The notes beneath the pieces are model-generated. The model was not told where the DNA came from and searched no databases. It saw nothing but the letters and a program-made list of their open reading frames with translations. A DNA stretch of 12,092 nucleotides, from contig CAITQY010000353.1 in NCBI GenBank assembly GCA_903894655.1, forward strand, positions 1 to 12,092. The letters run 5' to 3'. Positions 1-6,188 of the stretch are shown here, in pieces. Position 1 is the stretch's first letter, and the number at the start of each line of letters is the position of its first letter. Position numbers and translations under genes: made by a program. Source of the DNA: an uncultured Gemmatimonadota bacterium (GTDB lineage: Bacteria; Gemmatimonadota; Gemmatimonadetes; Gemmatimonadales; Gemmatimonadaceae).

Positions 1-502
1 GATCGTGTCCGATGGCGCTGTACACCGGCGCATGGTCCAGCAGGTCAAAGGGCACGTAGGCGCCGTCGATCTCACGGGCGACATACCACTCGTTCTCGAA
101 GGTGGCCTGCACGGTGATGCCGTGCAACGCGGCGCGCGCAATGATGTCCTTGAGATACGATCGTCCGCACGCGCCCCAGTTCAACCGGTCATGTCCGAGC
201 TGGTCGCAGAGCACGCTGGCGCTCCCCGGCGCCCACGGGAGCACGGTGAAGGTTGACGGATCGGGCACGAGGCGGATTTCGCCGACCGGTTCAAAGCCGT
301 CGATCGGCACCATCTGCTCTAGCAAGTTGATCGACATCTGCGCGCGCGTGAGACTGACGCCCTCGAGCAGTTTGTGCTCGAGCTGCGAGACGTGCACCGC
401 TTTGGTGCGCGCCACGCCGCTCACATCGCAGTATTCGAACCGAATGAGCTTCACGCCCGCCGCGTGGGCGGCCGCTACAACGTCTTGAATCGTGTTGGTC
501 AT
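1..502 (-). CDS. Glutamine synthetase family ligase, N-terminal part (runs off left edge)
   Basis: The 167 visible codons match the N-terminal half of a type I-like glutamine synthetase family enzyme, which joins ammonia or an amine to the gamma-carboxyl of glutamate using ATP in the cytoplasm. Seen: a beta-grasp-like start with FEYCDVSGVARTKAV (about residues 22-36, matching the D-x-x-G-x-x-R-x-K pattern of the family), then EIRLVPDPSTFTVLPW (75-90), and FENEWY (135-140), equivalent to the E-x-E-F strand that supplies metal-binding glutamates (E136 and E138). The ATG at 502 lies 25 bases after the dehydrogenase stop, with a weak GGGA upstream. Most of the catalytic domain is outside the window, so true GlnA cannot be separated from gamma-glutamylpolyamine (PuuA-like) or other amine ligases. 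The neighbouring permease and dehydrogenase favour an amine-catabolism paralogue over the housekeeping enzyme. That last step is inference. Confidence 0.85.
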   Translation of the reverse strand, partial: MTNTIQDVVAAAHAAGVKLIRFEYCDVSGVARTKAVHVSQLEHKLLEGVSLTRAQMSINLLEQMVPIDGFEPVGEIRLVPDPSTFTVLPWAPGSASVLCDQLGHDRLNWGACGRSYLKDIIARAALHGITVQATFENEWYVAREIDGAYVPFDLLDHAPVYSAIGHD

Positions 503-527
503 AGTGTGTCCCGCGGCAGGCCGGAGC

Positions 528-1277
528 CTACAGCATCACGTCCCCCCCGTTGGGGCCTAGTGTTTGTCCGACATAGTAGGAGCCGTCGGCCGACGCGAGC
601 AGGACCGCCGTCGGCGTGACTTCGTCGACCCGGCCGAACCGTCCGATGGGTAGTTCCGCGAGTTTGGCCGAGCGCCACTCCTCCGTCTCGCTCTCGAGGA
701 GCGGTGTCTCGATCGGGCCGGGCGCGATGGCGTTGACCAGCACGCCACGGCCGGCCACTTCGCGCGCCAGCGCCTTGGTCAGGCCAATCACGCCCGCCTT
801 GCTTGCCACATAGTGTGGCACCGACGTCCCACCGATCTGACCAAGCTGGGACGCGATGTTGATGATCCGGCCATCGCGGCGCGCCAGCATCTGCCCGATC
901 AGCACGCGGGTGCACAGGAACGTGCCGCGGAGATTCGTGTTGACGACGCGGTCCCAGTCTTCCACGCTGATGTCTTCGAGCAGCGACTCGGTGAAGATAC
1001 CGGCGTTGTTCACGAGAATATCGACGCGACCGAACTCGCGCAGGGCAACGTCAGCCATGTGACGCACACTGGCCTCGTCACTCACATCCGTTCTCACGAA
1101 GAGGCCACGCGTACCGGCCTCCGCGATCTCGCTGAGCACGGCGGCCGCCGCCGACTCGTTGACGCGATCAGCAACCACGATGTGCGCCCCCTCACGGGCG
1201 AACGCCACCGCAATGCCACGACCGATTCCCGACGCGGCGCCGGTGATCACCGCGATGCGACCGGCAAGTTTCTGCAT
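528..1277 (-). CDS. Short-chain dehydrogenase/reductase (classical SDR)
   Basis: A 249-residue cytoplasmic NAD(P)-dependent oxidoreductase of the usual classical-SDR length. Seen: the Rossmann motif TGAASGIG (12-19), Asp37 at the end of the second strand (VVADR), which in this family usually means NAD(H) preference, NNAG (90-93), catalytic Ser143 (IASQ), and Tyr156/Lys160 in YVASK. The C-terminal GQTLGPNGGDVML is the typical SDR ending. An in-frame ATG exists at 1289, but that codon overlaps a GGAG located 6 bases before the ATG at 1277, so 1277 is the better start. It lies 18 bases after the permease stop and 25 bases before the ligase gene, so it is almost certainly co-transcribed with both. 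Its substrate cannot be read from sequence. An alcohol or hydroxy-acid intermediate of the compound imported by the permease is plausible. Confidence 0.9.
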   Translation of the reverse strand: MQKLAGRIAVITGAASGIGRGIAVAFAREGAHIVVADRVNESAAAAVLSEIAEAGTRGLFVRTDVSDEASVRHMADVALREFGRVDILVNNAGIFTESLLEDISVEDWDRVVNTNLRGTFLCTRVLIGQMLARRDGRIINIASQLGQIGGTSVPHYVASKAGVIGLTKALAREVAGRGVLVNAIAPGPIETPLLESETEEWRSAKLAELPIGRFGRVDEVTPTAVLLASADGSYYVGQTLGPNGGDVML

Positions 1278-1283
1278 TCGTAG

Positions 1284-1287
1284 CTCC
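1284..1287 (-). promoter_or_regulatory. Ribosome binding site deciding the SDR start
   Basis: GGAG on the minus strand, 6 bases before the ATG at 1277. It overlaps the upstream in-frame ATG at 1289, which has no comparable signal of its own. This favours the shorter dehydrogenase, starting MQKLAG. Confidence 0.6.
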
Positions 1288-1295
1288 ATGGCGGA

Positions 1296-2747
1296 CTACC
1301 GCTCGGCCGGCAAATCGTCGGCCGTTATGAACGAGCCGAGCGCCGCGATCTTTTCCGGCGATCGGGCCCGGTACACGAGGTACAGCACGAGCCCCGCGAG
1401 GACCCATGCCAGCACGATGATCGGCACCAAATTGAACGGATAGAGCTGCAACGGGTTGGCGACGGAGTACAGCGGATAAATGAGGACCGCTACGCCGAGC
1501 GTGGGCACGACCACGTGGGTGAGCACCGTACGCTCCGGGTGCGTCCAGAAGTAGCGCATCAACGCGATGTTGCTCATGAGATAGACGATAACGATTGCGA
1601 CCGTGCCGATCGTGCCGCAGAAGCCGTACGCACCGGTCGCGCCGGGGCCCAGCCAGAGCCCGACGCCGGTGCCGATCACCACCGTGAAGAGCGTTTGAGC
1701 GATGATCGCGCGCAGCGGCGAGTACCAGGTCGCGTGAATCTTGCCCATGGACGACGGCAGAATACCATCGCGTCCCATCGCGAACATCACGCGCACCGTC
1801 GTGTTGTGAATGGCCAGAAAACAGCTGAACAAGCCGGCGATCGCGGCCAGTTCGACCAGGTGCAGCATCCGCGGAGTGACGCGGGCGGCAAGCGTGACGA
1901 AGGGGTTCGCGTCTGTAAGAAAGGCCGCCAGCTTGGCCGGGTCGTTGAGTCCGTACCCGGCGGCCAGCGCGTACATCATCAGCACGTAAAAAAGCCCGAC
2001 GGCGCCGAGGGCCCCGGTGATCGCAAGCGGGATGCTGCGGCGCGGGTTTTTGGTCTCGTCCCCGAGCGTCGCGGCCGCGTCGAACCCGATGAACGACAGG
2101 ATACCGAACACCACGCCCACGCCGACGCCGGCCACACCCGCGGGGGCCACCGACGTCGTGAAATACGTCTGGCTGTTGCCCGATCCCGCGGTCGCGATGG
2201 CGATGATCCCCAGCAGCAGGAATACGAGGACCTCGACGACCAGCAACGCCAGATCGACATTGACCGACGCCTTGATACTGCGCACGGACAGCGCGAAGAC
2301 CACGGCCATGCCGGCCATACTGCACACCCACCAGTGCACGTCGATGGCGAAGGTGACGAGCAGGTAGTCGTGCACGAACGCGCCGAACGCCGTGAACAGC
2401 CCTGGCGCGAGAATCGCGTAGCCGATCCAGAACAGCCAGCCGGTGAAGAACCCCGCCGCTGGGCCCAGACCAGCCCTATTGAACGTGTAAAACGATCCCG
2501 CCGACGGCAGCTTGCGCGAGAACTGGACCACCGTGTTCCCGACCAGCGCGCAGGCGATGAAGGCGATCAGAAAGCTGAGCGGCAAGGCGGCGCCCGCGGC
2601 CGACGCCGCGGCGGGCGCATTGAGCACCACGGCCAAGACCGGCGCCATCGCCGCCGCCGAAAGCGCCACGGCATTGGGGATGGTGAGGATGCCCCGCTGC
2701 AACCCAGGCGCGGCCGGGGTCTGCTCGGCTGACACGGAATCCGACAT
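1296..2747 (-). CDS. APC-superfamily amino acid/amine permease
   Basis: A 483-residue integral inner-membrane transporter with about twelve hydrophobic segments by eye, the normal size for the amino acid-polyamine-organocation family of proton-coupled uptake systems. Seen: a soluble N-terminus to about residue 18, a first helix containing LTIPNAVALSAAAMAPVLAV (21-40), the diagnostic RKLPSAGSFYTFNRAGLG (78-95) after helix 2, and GFDAAATLGDETKNPRRSIP (221-240), the conserved loop after helix 6. The ATG at 2747 is preceded by GGAG at a spacing of about 9 bases. It is the first gene of the tight permease-dehydrogenase-ligase set and follows the amidohydrolase across a 238-base gap. It probably imports an amino acid, small peptide-derived product or amine that the downstream enzymes metabolise. 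The exact substrate is unknown. Confidence 0.9.
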   Translation of the reverse strand: MSDSVSAEQTPAAPGLQRGILTIPNAVALSAAAMAPVLAVVLNAPAAASAAGAALPLSFLIAFIACALVGNTVVQFSRKLPSAGSFYTFNRAGLGPAAGFFTGWLFWIGYAILAPGLFTAFGAFVHDYLLVTFAIDVHWWVCSMAGMAVVFALSVRSIKASVNVDLALLVVEVLVFLLLGIIAIATAGSGNSQTYFTTSVAPAGVAGVGVGVVFGILSFIGFDAAATLGDETKNPRRSIPLAITGALGAVGLFYVLMMYALAAGYGLNDPAKLAAFLTDANPFVTLAARVTPRMLHLVELAAIAGLFSCFLAIHNTTVRVMFAMGRDGILPSSMGKIHATWYSPLRAIIAQTLFTVVIGTGVGLWLGPGATGAYGFCGTIGTVAIVIVYLMSNIALMRYFWTHPERTVLTHVVVPTLGVAVLIYPLYSVANPLQLYPFNLVPIIVLAWVLAGLVLYLVYRARSPEKIAALGSFITADDLPAER

Positions 2748-2985
2748 CGAGGCCTGCTCCGGGGGGTGAGGGATCGATCGCGACGTCTGCTGCGGCGACG
2801 GGCCTGGGACGAGTCAGGCGACCGCGCAACGGAATCTCAGACCAGCCTGCCAAACGTACACGAGCCTCGCCGCGTGCGCGATCCGTGGCCGTGGTGGGTT
2901 CAAGGGGTCAGAGTCGTTGATGCCCAAGGGGTCAGAGTCGTTGATAGAGTCGTTGATAGAGTCGTTGATGCCGCTTCGGTGCCCG
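2748..2985. other. Intergenic region between amidohydrolase and permease genes
   Basis: These 238 noncoding bases are the longest gap inside the minus-strand block. The end next to the amidohydrolase stop holds the tandem repeats described separately. The rest shows no convincing gene. On the minus strand TACGTT at 2858-2853 could be a weak -10 element for the permease operon, but no good -35 is visible, so a promoter here is only a possibility. No stem followed by a T-run was found. Confidence 0.5.
2901..2969. repeat. Tandem/direct repeats of AGAGTCGTTGAT
   Basis: Four exact copies of AGAGTCGTTGAT lie at 2910-2921, 2934-2945, 2946-2957 and 2958-2969. The first two sit inside a longer duplicated unit beginning CAAGGGGTCAGAGTCG, starting at 2901 and 2925, so all copies keep a 12- or 24-base period. 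The array ends 16 bases from the amidohydrolase stop. From memory, the minus-strand core CAACGACTCTGACCCC resembles short dispersed repeats found near Y1/REP-associated transposases. That link is inference. Four copies with no unique spacers is not a CRISPR. Confidence 0.85.
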
Positions 2986-4710
2986 TCAGCCCTCGTACAT
3001 CGTCGTGCCGCCCACCACGGTACGCACGATCGTGATGTCCTTGATCGTCTCGGCCTTCACGGTGTGCGGATCCTCGGCGAGCATGACGAAGTCTGCCAGC
3101 TTGCCCACGGCGATGGAGCCCTTGCTGTGCTCTTCGTGGGACGCGTATGCGCCGTTCAGTGTGTTCACGCGAATCGCTTCATCCACGCTGATGCGCTGGT
3201 TCACGCCCCACGAGGTGCCATCCCATCCCGTGCGCGTGACCATCCCCTGAATGCCCATCAGTGGCGCGAACGGGCCCGGGCTGAAATCGGAGCCCGCCGC
3301 CGCGTGTACGCCGGCATCCAGCATGGTGCGGAACGCCATGCAGTGCTGCATCATCGCTTCGCCGTAGAACGGGAACTTGTCGGTGTTGTAGTACGCGTAG
3401 GTCGTGAACATCGCCGGAATGGCATCGAGCGCCTTCATGCGGCGCACGAGGTCGTCGTTCACGAGCGTGCAATGCGTGATCTTGGGACGCGCATCGGCGC
3501 GAGGCACCTTGGCCAGCGCGCGTTCGAATGCGGTGAGATACATGTCGATCGCCACGTCGCCGTTGGCGTGACAATTCACCTGAATGCCGGCGCGATGCAC
3601 GCGCTCCACCCACGCGTCCAGCTCAGCCTGCGTCTCGGTTACGTTGCCCTTGTACGTCGTGCCGGGATACGGCGTGCTCAACGCCATCGTGCGCTCGGAG
3701 AAGGAACCGTCCACCGTATGCTCCGACGTGGCGCCAAAGCGAATCCAGTCGTCGCCAAAGCCCGATTTGATCCCGTTGGCGATCATCGCCTCGAGGGCCC
3801 GCCCCGATGCCTCGTAGTTGATGCGATGACGCAACTCGCCGCGTGCGCGCACATCCTGCATCGCGGCGAGGTCGCCGCCTTCGTGATGTACGGTCGTGAG
3901 TCCGTAGCGTGCGAACTGCTTAGAGATGTGCGCCACTCCATCGCGCTCGCGCTTGTCCCGATCGGCGTCACTGAACTCCGGGCGCTTGCCAGCGGCATTC
4001 AACATGCCCATCGCGCGATCGGTCACGCGGCCGGAGAGTTCCCCTGCACTATTCTTGTCGAACGTCCCGCCGGCGGGCGCCAGCGTGTCCTTGGTGACCT
4101 TGGCCAGCTCGAACGCCTTGCTGTTGTAGAACGCGGTGTGTCCGCCGCGGTGGCGCACCACGACCGGATGCTCGGTTGAGACCTGATCAAGGTCCTGCAT
4201 GGTGATCAGGCGCTTGTCCGTGAGCTTCGTGTCGTCGTGGAAGTACCCTGACACCCACGTGCCCGGCGGCGTTTCGCGGGCGCGCACGCGAAGTTTTTCC
4301 ACGATGCTCGCGATGGTGACGAACTCCACTTCGAATGGATTGCCCACCAGCACTTCGTACAGCAGCGTGGTGCCGCCGGCGTGGTTGTGCGTGTCGATGA
4401 AGCCCGGCACGATCGACATCCCCTTGGCGTCGATGATCTGCGTGCGCTTCCCCACCAGCGATCGCATCTCAGCGCTGGTACCGATCGCGACAAAGCGGCC
4501 GGCGCTCACCGCGAACGCCTGCGCAACAGGCTGCGCCCGTTCCATCGTGAACACCTTCGCGTTCACCACGACGAGCTCCGGATCGATCGCGGCGCTCCTC
4601 GCGAATCCTTGAAGGGCCGACGAGGCGCCAAGCAGCGATGGCGCAAACGCGCCCGCCGCTCCGGCAACGGTAAGGCCCATGAACTCGCGGCGGCTGCGTG
4701 GGTCGGCCAT
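2986..4710 (-). CDS. Tat-exported metal-dependent amidohydrolase, YtcJ-like
   Basis: A 574-residue amidohydrolase-superfamily TIM-barrel enzyme that hydrolyses C-N (or related) bonds with a metal-activated water. Seen: a twin-arginine signal (SRREFMGL, residues about 5-12, then an Ala/Gly-rich hydrophobic stretch), implying folded export across the inner membrane. The metal-binding HNH is in GFIDTHNHAGG (H108, H110), with NCHANGD (H381), ITHCTL (H413) and the catalytic Asp in AAGSDFSPGP (D475). The C-terminal GKLADFVML belongs to the composite beta domain. The length suits the YtcJ/AepA-like subgroup. The start at 4710 is chosen for its GAGGAG at a spacing of 5 bases and because it places the RR motif at the N-terminus. 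An upstream in-frame ATG at 4752 lacks these features. It lies 69 bases after the cyanophycinase stop, and both products are exported, so they may act on the same material. The substrate is unknown. Confidence 0.9.
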   Translation of the reverse strand: MADPRSRREFMGLTVAGAAGAFAPSLLGASSALQGFARSAAIDPELVVVNAKVFTMERAQPVAQAFAVSAGRFVAIGTSAEMRSLVGKRTQIIDAKGMSIVPGFIDTHNHAGGTTLLYEVLVGNPFEVEFVTIASIVEKLRVRARETPPGTWVSGYFHDDTKLTDKRLITMQDLDQVSTEHPVVVRHRGGHTAFYNSKAFELAKVTKDTLAPAGGTFDKNSAGELSGRVTDRAMGMLNAAGKRPEFSDADRDKRERDGVAHISKQFARYGLTTVHHEGGDLAAMQDVRARGELRHRINYEASGRALEAMIANGIKSGFGDDWIRFGATSEHTVDGSFSERTMALSTPYPGTTYKGNVTETQAELDAWVERVHRAGIQVNCHANGDVAIDMYLTAFERALAKVPRADARPKITHCTLVNDDLVRRMKALDAIPAMFTTYAYYNTDKFPFYGEAMMQHCMAFRTMLDAGVHAAAGSDFSPGPFAPLMGIQGMVTRTGWDGTSWGVNQRISVDEAIRVNTLNGAYASHEEHSKGSIAVGKLADFVMLAEDPHTVKAETIKDITIVRTVVGGTTMYEG

Positions 4711-4715
4711 TGTTG

Positions 4716-4721
4716 CTCCTC
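4716..4721 (-). promoter_or_regulatory. Strong Shine-Dalgarno of the amidohydrolase
   Basis: GAGGAG on the minus strand, 5 bases before the ATG at 4710. It is the clearest ribosome binding site in the window and settles the amidohydrolase start. Confidence 0.8.
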
Positions 4722-4779
4722 GGTGACTGTTCGGCAAATCGGGATACGTCAACCTGCGCTTTAGTCGTGACGAGCGTGG

Positions 4780-5985
4780 CTACGGCCGTCGCACGTCGAT
4801 GGTCATTCCTGTCATGCCGAGACCAGCCGCCGTGTTCTGCACACCGGGGCCGGGCGCCCGCACGGCGCGGAACGCCGCGCTCTTATGCACGACGATCTGC
4901 CCGCCGCTGACGTCGAAGGCGAGCTCCGTCTGCGACGAGCGGCTCCACCCGTCGAGCGCGCGCAGGAACGCCCAGGGCGCAAAGATGTTCGACGGTGCGA
5001 CCACGGTGGCGCTGTCGCCCGTCGCGAGCACGACCGGCATCTTGCCCTGACGCGGGGTGAGCGCGCGCGTGGTGAGGTCGAACGCATCACCGTCGCCCAT
5101 CAGGTGCATCACGATGCCGGTGGCGGACCGGCCGTTCCGCCGCGCCGCGCGTGCGTCGAAGATGGTGACGCCCGAGGCGCCGACCGTGCGCACGGCCTGT
5201 CCGTCTACCACGAGCGCGGTATTCTCGTCGATGCCGAACGCGAGATTGAACGTGCCGAGGTCGAGCAGCGCGACGAGCAAACGGCCGAACCGGCCGCGTG
5301 CCAGGAAGTGCTGGTCGGCGAGCGCCGTGGGAAAGAGTCCGAGTCCCTGCGAGACGTTAAACGCACTGGTGGTGTCGTCCGGGTCCTGCGTCGCGCCGTC
5401 AGCCAGCCGTCGCACGCCGCGCGTGAATGCAATGGGACTGGTGCCGTTGGCGATCATCGGATCGCTCATGATGGCAGCCCCGGCGCTCGACCCTGAGACC
5501 ACGGCGCCGTCACGCCACCGCTGCATCAGGGCCTCGTACGCGGGCGTGGACGTGCCTTGCGGGCGGAACGCGGCGGTGACGCGCGACTGCACACCGCCGA
5601 CGAAGAAGAACCCCGAGCAGCTGCGCAGTTGCGCAACCACGGCAGGATCACGGGCGGTCTCCGGCCGTGCGACTGAGATCAACACGCCTTTCGCCGTACC
5701 CGGGCCACCGTACCGATCGAAATTGGCGACCGGGCTGGCCATCGCCGAGTCGGGTGTGGCACCCGCTGTCGGGATCACGCAGAACGGACCGGAGCCGACC
5801 CGCGCCTCGAGGATCGTGCGGTACACGGCCTCGTTGTTCGCGTTGAGCCCACCACCGATGATCACCAAGCGACCCGGCTTGGCGTTCGCCTGCCGTGCGG
5901 CGAGTGATGCTGGCGCACAGAGGGCGGCGACCGTAGCACCGGCGGCGATTGCCGCACGAAAAGTCATTCGAAATCGTGAAGGCAT
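4780..5985 (-). CDS. Secreted cyanophycinase-like peptidase (family S51)
   Basis: A 401-residue S51-family serine peptidase. Cyanophycinases cleave the Asp-Arg storage polymer cyanophycin to beta-Asp-Arg dipeptides. Seen: a signal peptide at about 1-32 (basic start, hydrophobic core, Ala-rich end), RLVIIGGGLNA (39-49), FFVGGVQSR (127-135), the nucleophile elbow GSSAGAAIM with Ser167, then DQHFLARGRFGRL (224-236) and GIDENTAL (251-258). Compared from memory with Synechocystis CphB (Ser132, Gln101, Asp172, Gln173, His174, Arg178, Arg180, Arg183), every one of these has an equivalent here with identical spacing in the DQHF block. The signal peptide suggests an extracytoplasmic enzyme, unlike cytoplasmic CphB. 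The ATG at 5985 is chosen because it begins a good signal peptide. A TTG at 6045 and an ATG at 5967 are alternatives, and none has a clear Shine-Dalgarno. No cyanophycin synthetase gene is in the window, so scavenging is more likely than storage turnover. Confidence 0.87.
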   Translation of the reverse strand: MPSRFRMTFRAAIAAGATVAALCAPASLAARQANAKPGRLVIIGGGLNANNEAVYRTILEARVGSGPFCVIPTAGATPDSAMASPVANFDRYGGPGTAKGVLISVARPETARDPAVVAQLRSCSGFFFVGGVQSRVTAAFRPQGTSTPAYEALMQRWRDGAVVSGSSAGAAIMSDPMIANGTSPIAFTRGVRRLADGATQDPDDTTSAFNVSQGLGLFPTALADQHFLARGRFGRLLVALLDLGTFNLAFGIDENTALVVDGQAVRTVGASGVTIFDARAARRNGRSATGIVMHLMGDGDAFDLTTRALTPRQGKMPVVLATGDSATVVAPSNIFAPWAFLRALDGWSRSSQTELAFDVSGGQIVVHKSAAFRAVRAPGPGVQNTAAGLGMTGMTIDVRRP

Positions 5986-6188
5986 GTCAGTGATTGCGCG
6001 AGCGTAAGGATCGGCGGCGAGGCGGGATAAGCATCGCGATGGCAATCATGCATGTTGGCGGCTGGCGCGGCTAGCCTCCGGCTGTTCGACCGCGTAGGGC
6101 GCCCGCGTCGGCCGCTCCCGCCGCTTGTCCATCCCGGGACCCTCTTCACTCCCCCAACGACATCCCTTCAGCGCTACATTCCCGCCTA
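5986..6188. other. Divergent intergenic region with promoters for cyanophycinase and kinase
   Basis: These 203 bases separate oppositely oriented genes and must hold both promoters unless transcription enters from elsewhere. A -10-like TACATT for the kinase is annotated separately. On the minus strand TTATCCCGCCT (6030-6020) resembles the sequence downstream of that element and could belong to the cyanophycinase promoter, but this is weak. No gene is seen in the region. Confidence 0.5.
6174..6188 (+). promoter_or_regulatory. Candidate -10 element directly before the kinase start
   Basis: TACATT at 6175-6180 followed by CCCGCCTA lies 8 bases before the ATG at 6189. A start of transcription about 7 bases after the -10 would fall at or next to the ATG, implying a leaderless or nearly leaderless mRNA, which fits the absence of a Shine-Dalgarno. 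No clear -35 is seen. A near-identical stretch occurs at 11476-11488. Confidence 0.4.

Noticed and set aside
1515..2732. Long plus-strand open frame (405 codons) opposite the permease
   Set aside because: It is antisense to a well-supported permease. Its composition is Arg/His/Asp-rich with no domain or membrane pattern, typical of a mirror frame in GC-rich DNA.
2901..2969. CRISPR-like array
   Set aside because: The repeats are contiguous or separated by 12 bases of repeated sequence, with no unique spacers and no cas genes.
2917..4179. Long plus-strand open frame (420 codons) opposite the amidohydrolase
   Set aside because: It starts inside the tandem repeats and lies antisense to an enzyme with all catalytic motifs. 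The protein is His/Arg-rich and matches nothing I recognise.
5986..6045. Longer cyanophycinase starting at the TTG at 6045
   Set aside because: It adds 20 residues before the signal peptide and has no ribosome binding site. The ATG at 5985 gives a normal secreted N-terminus.
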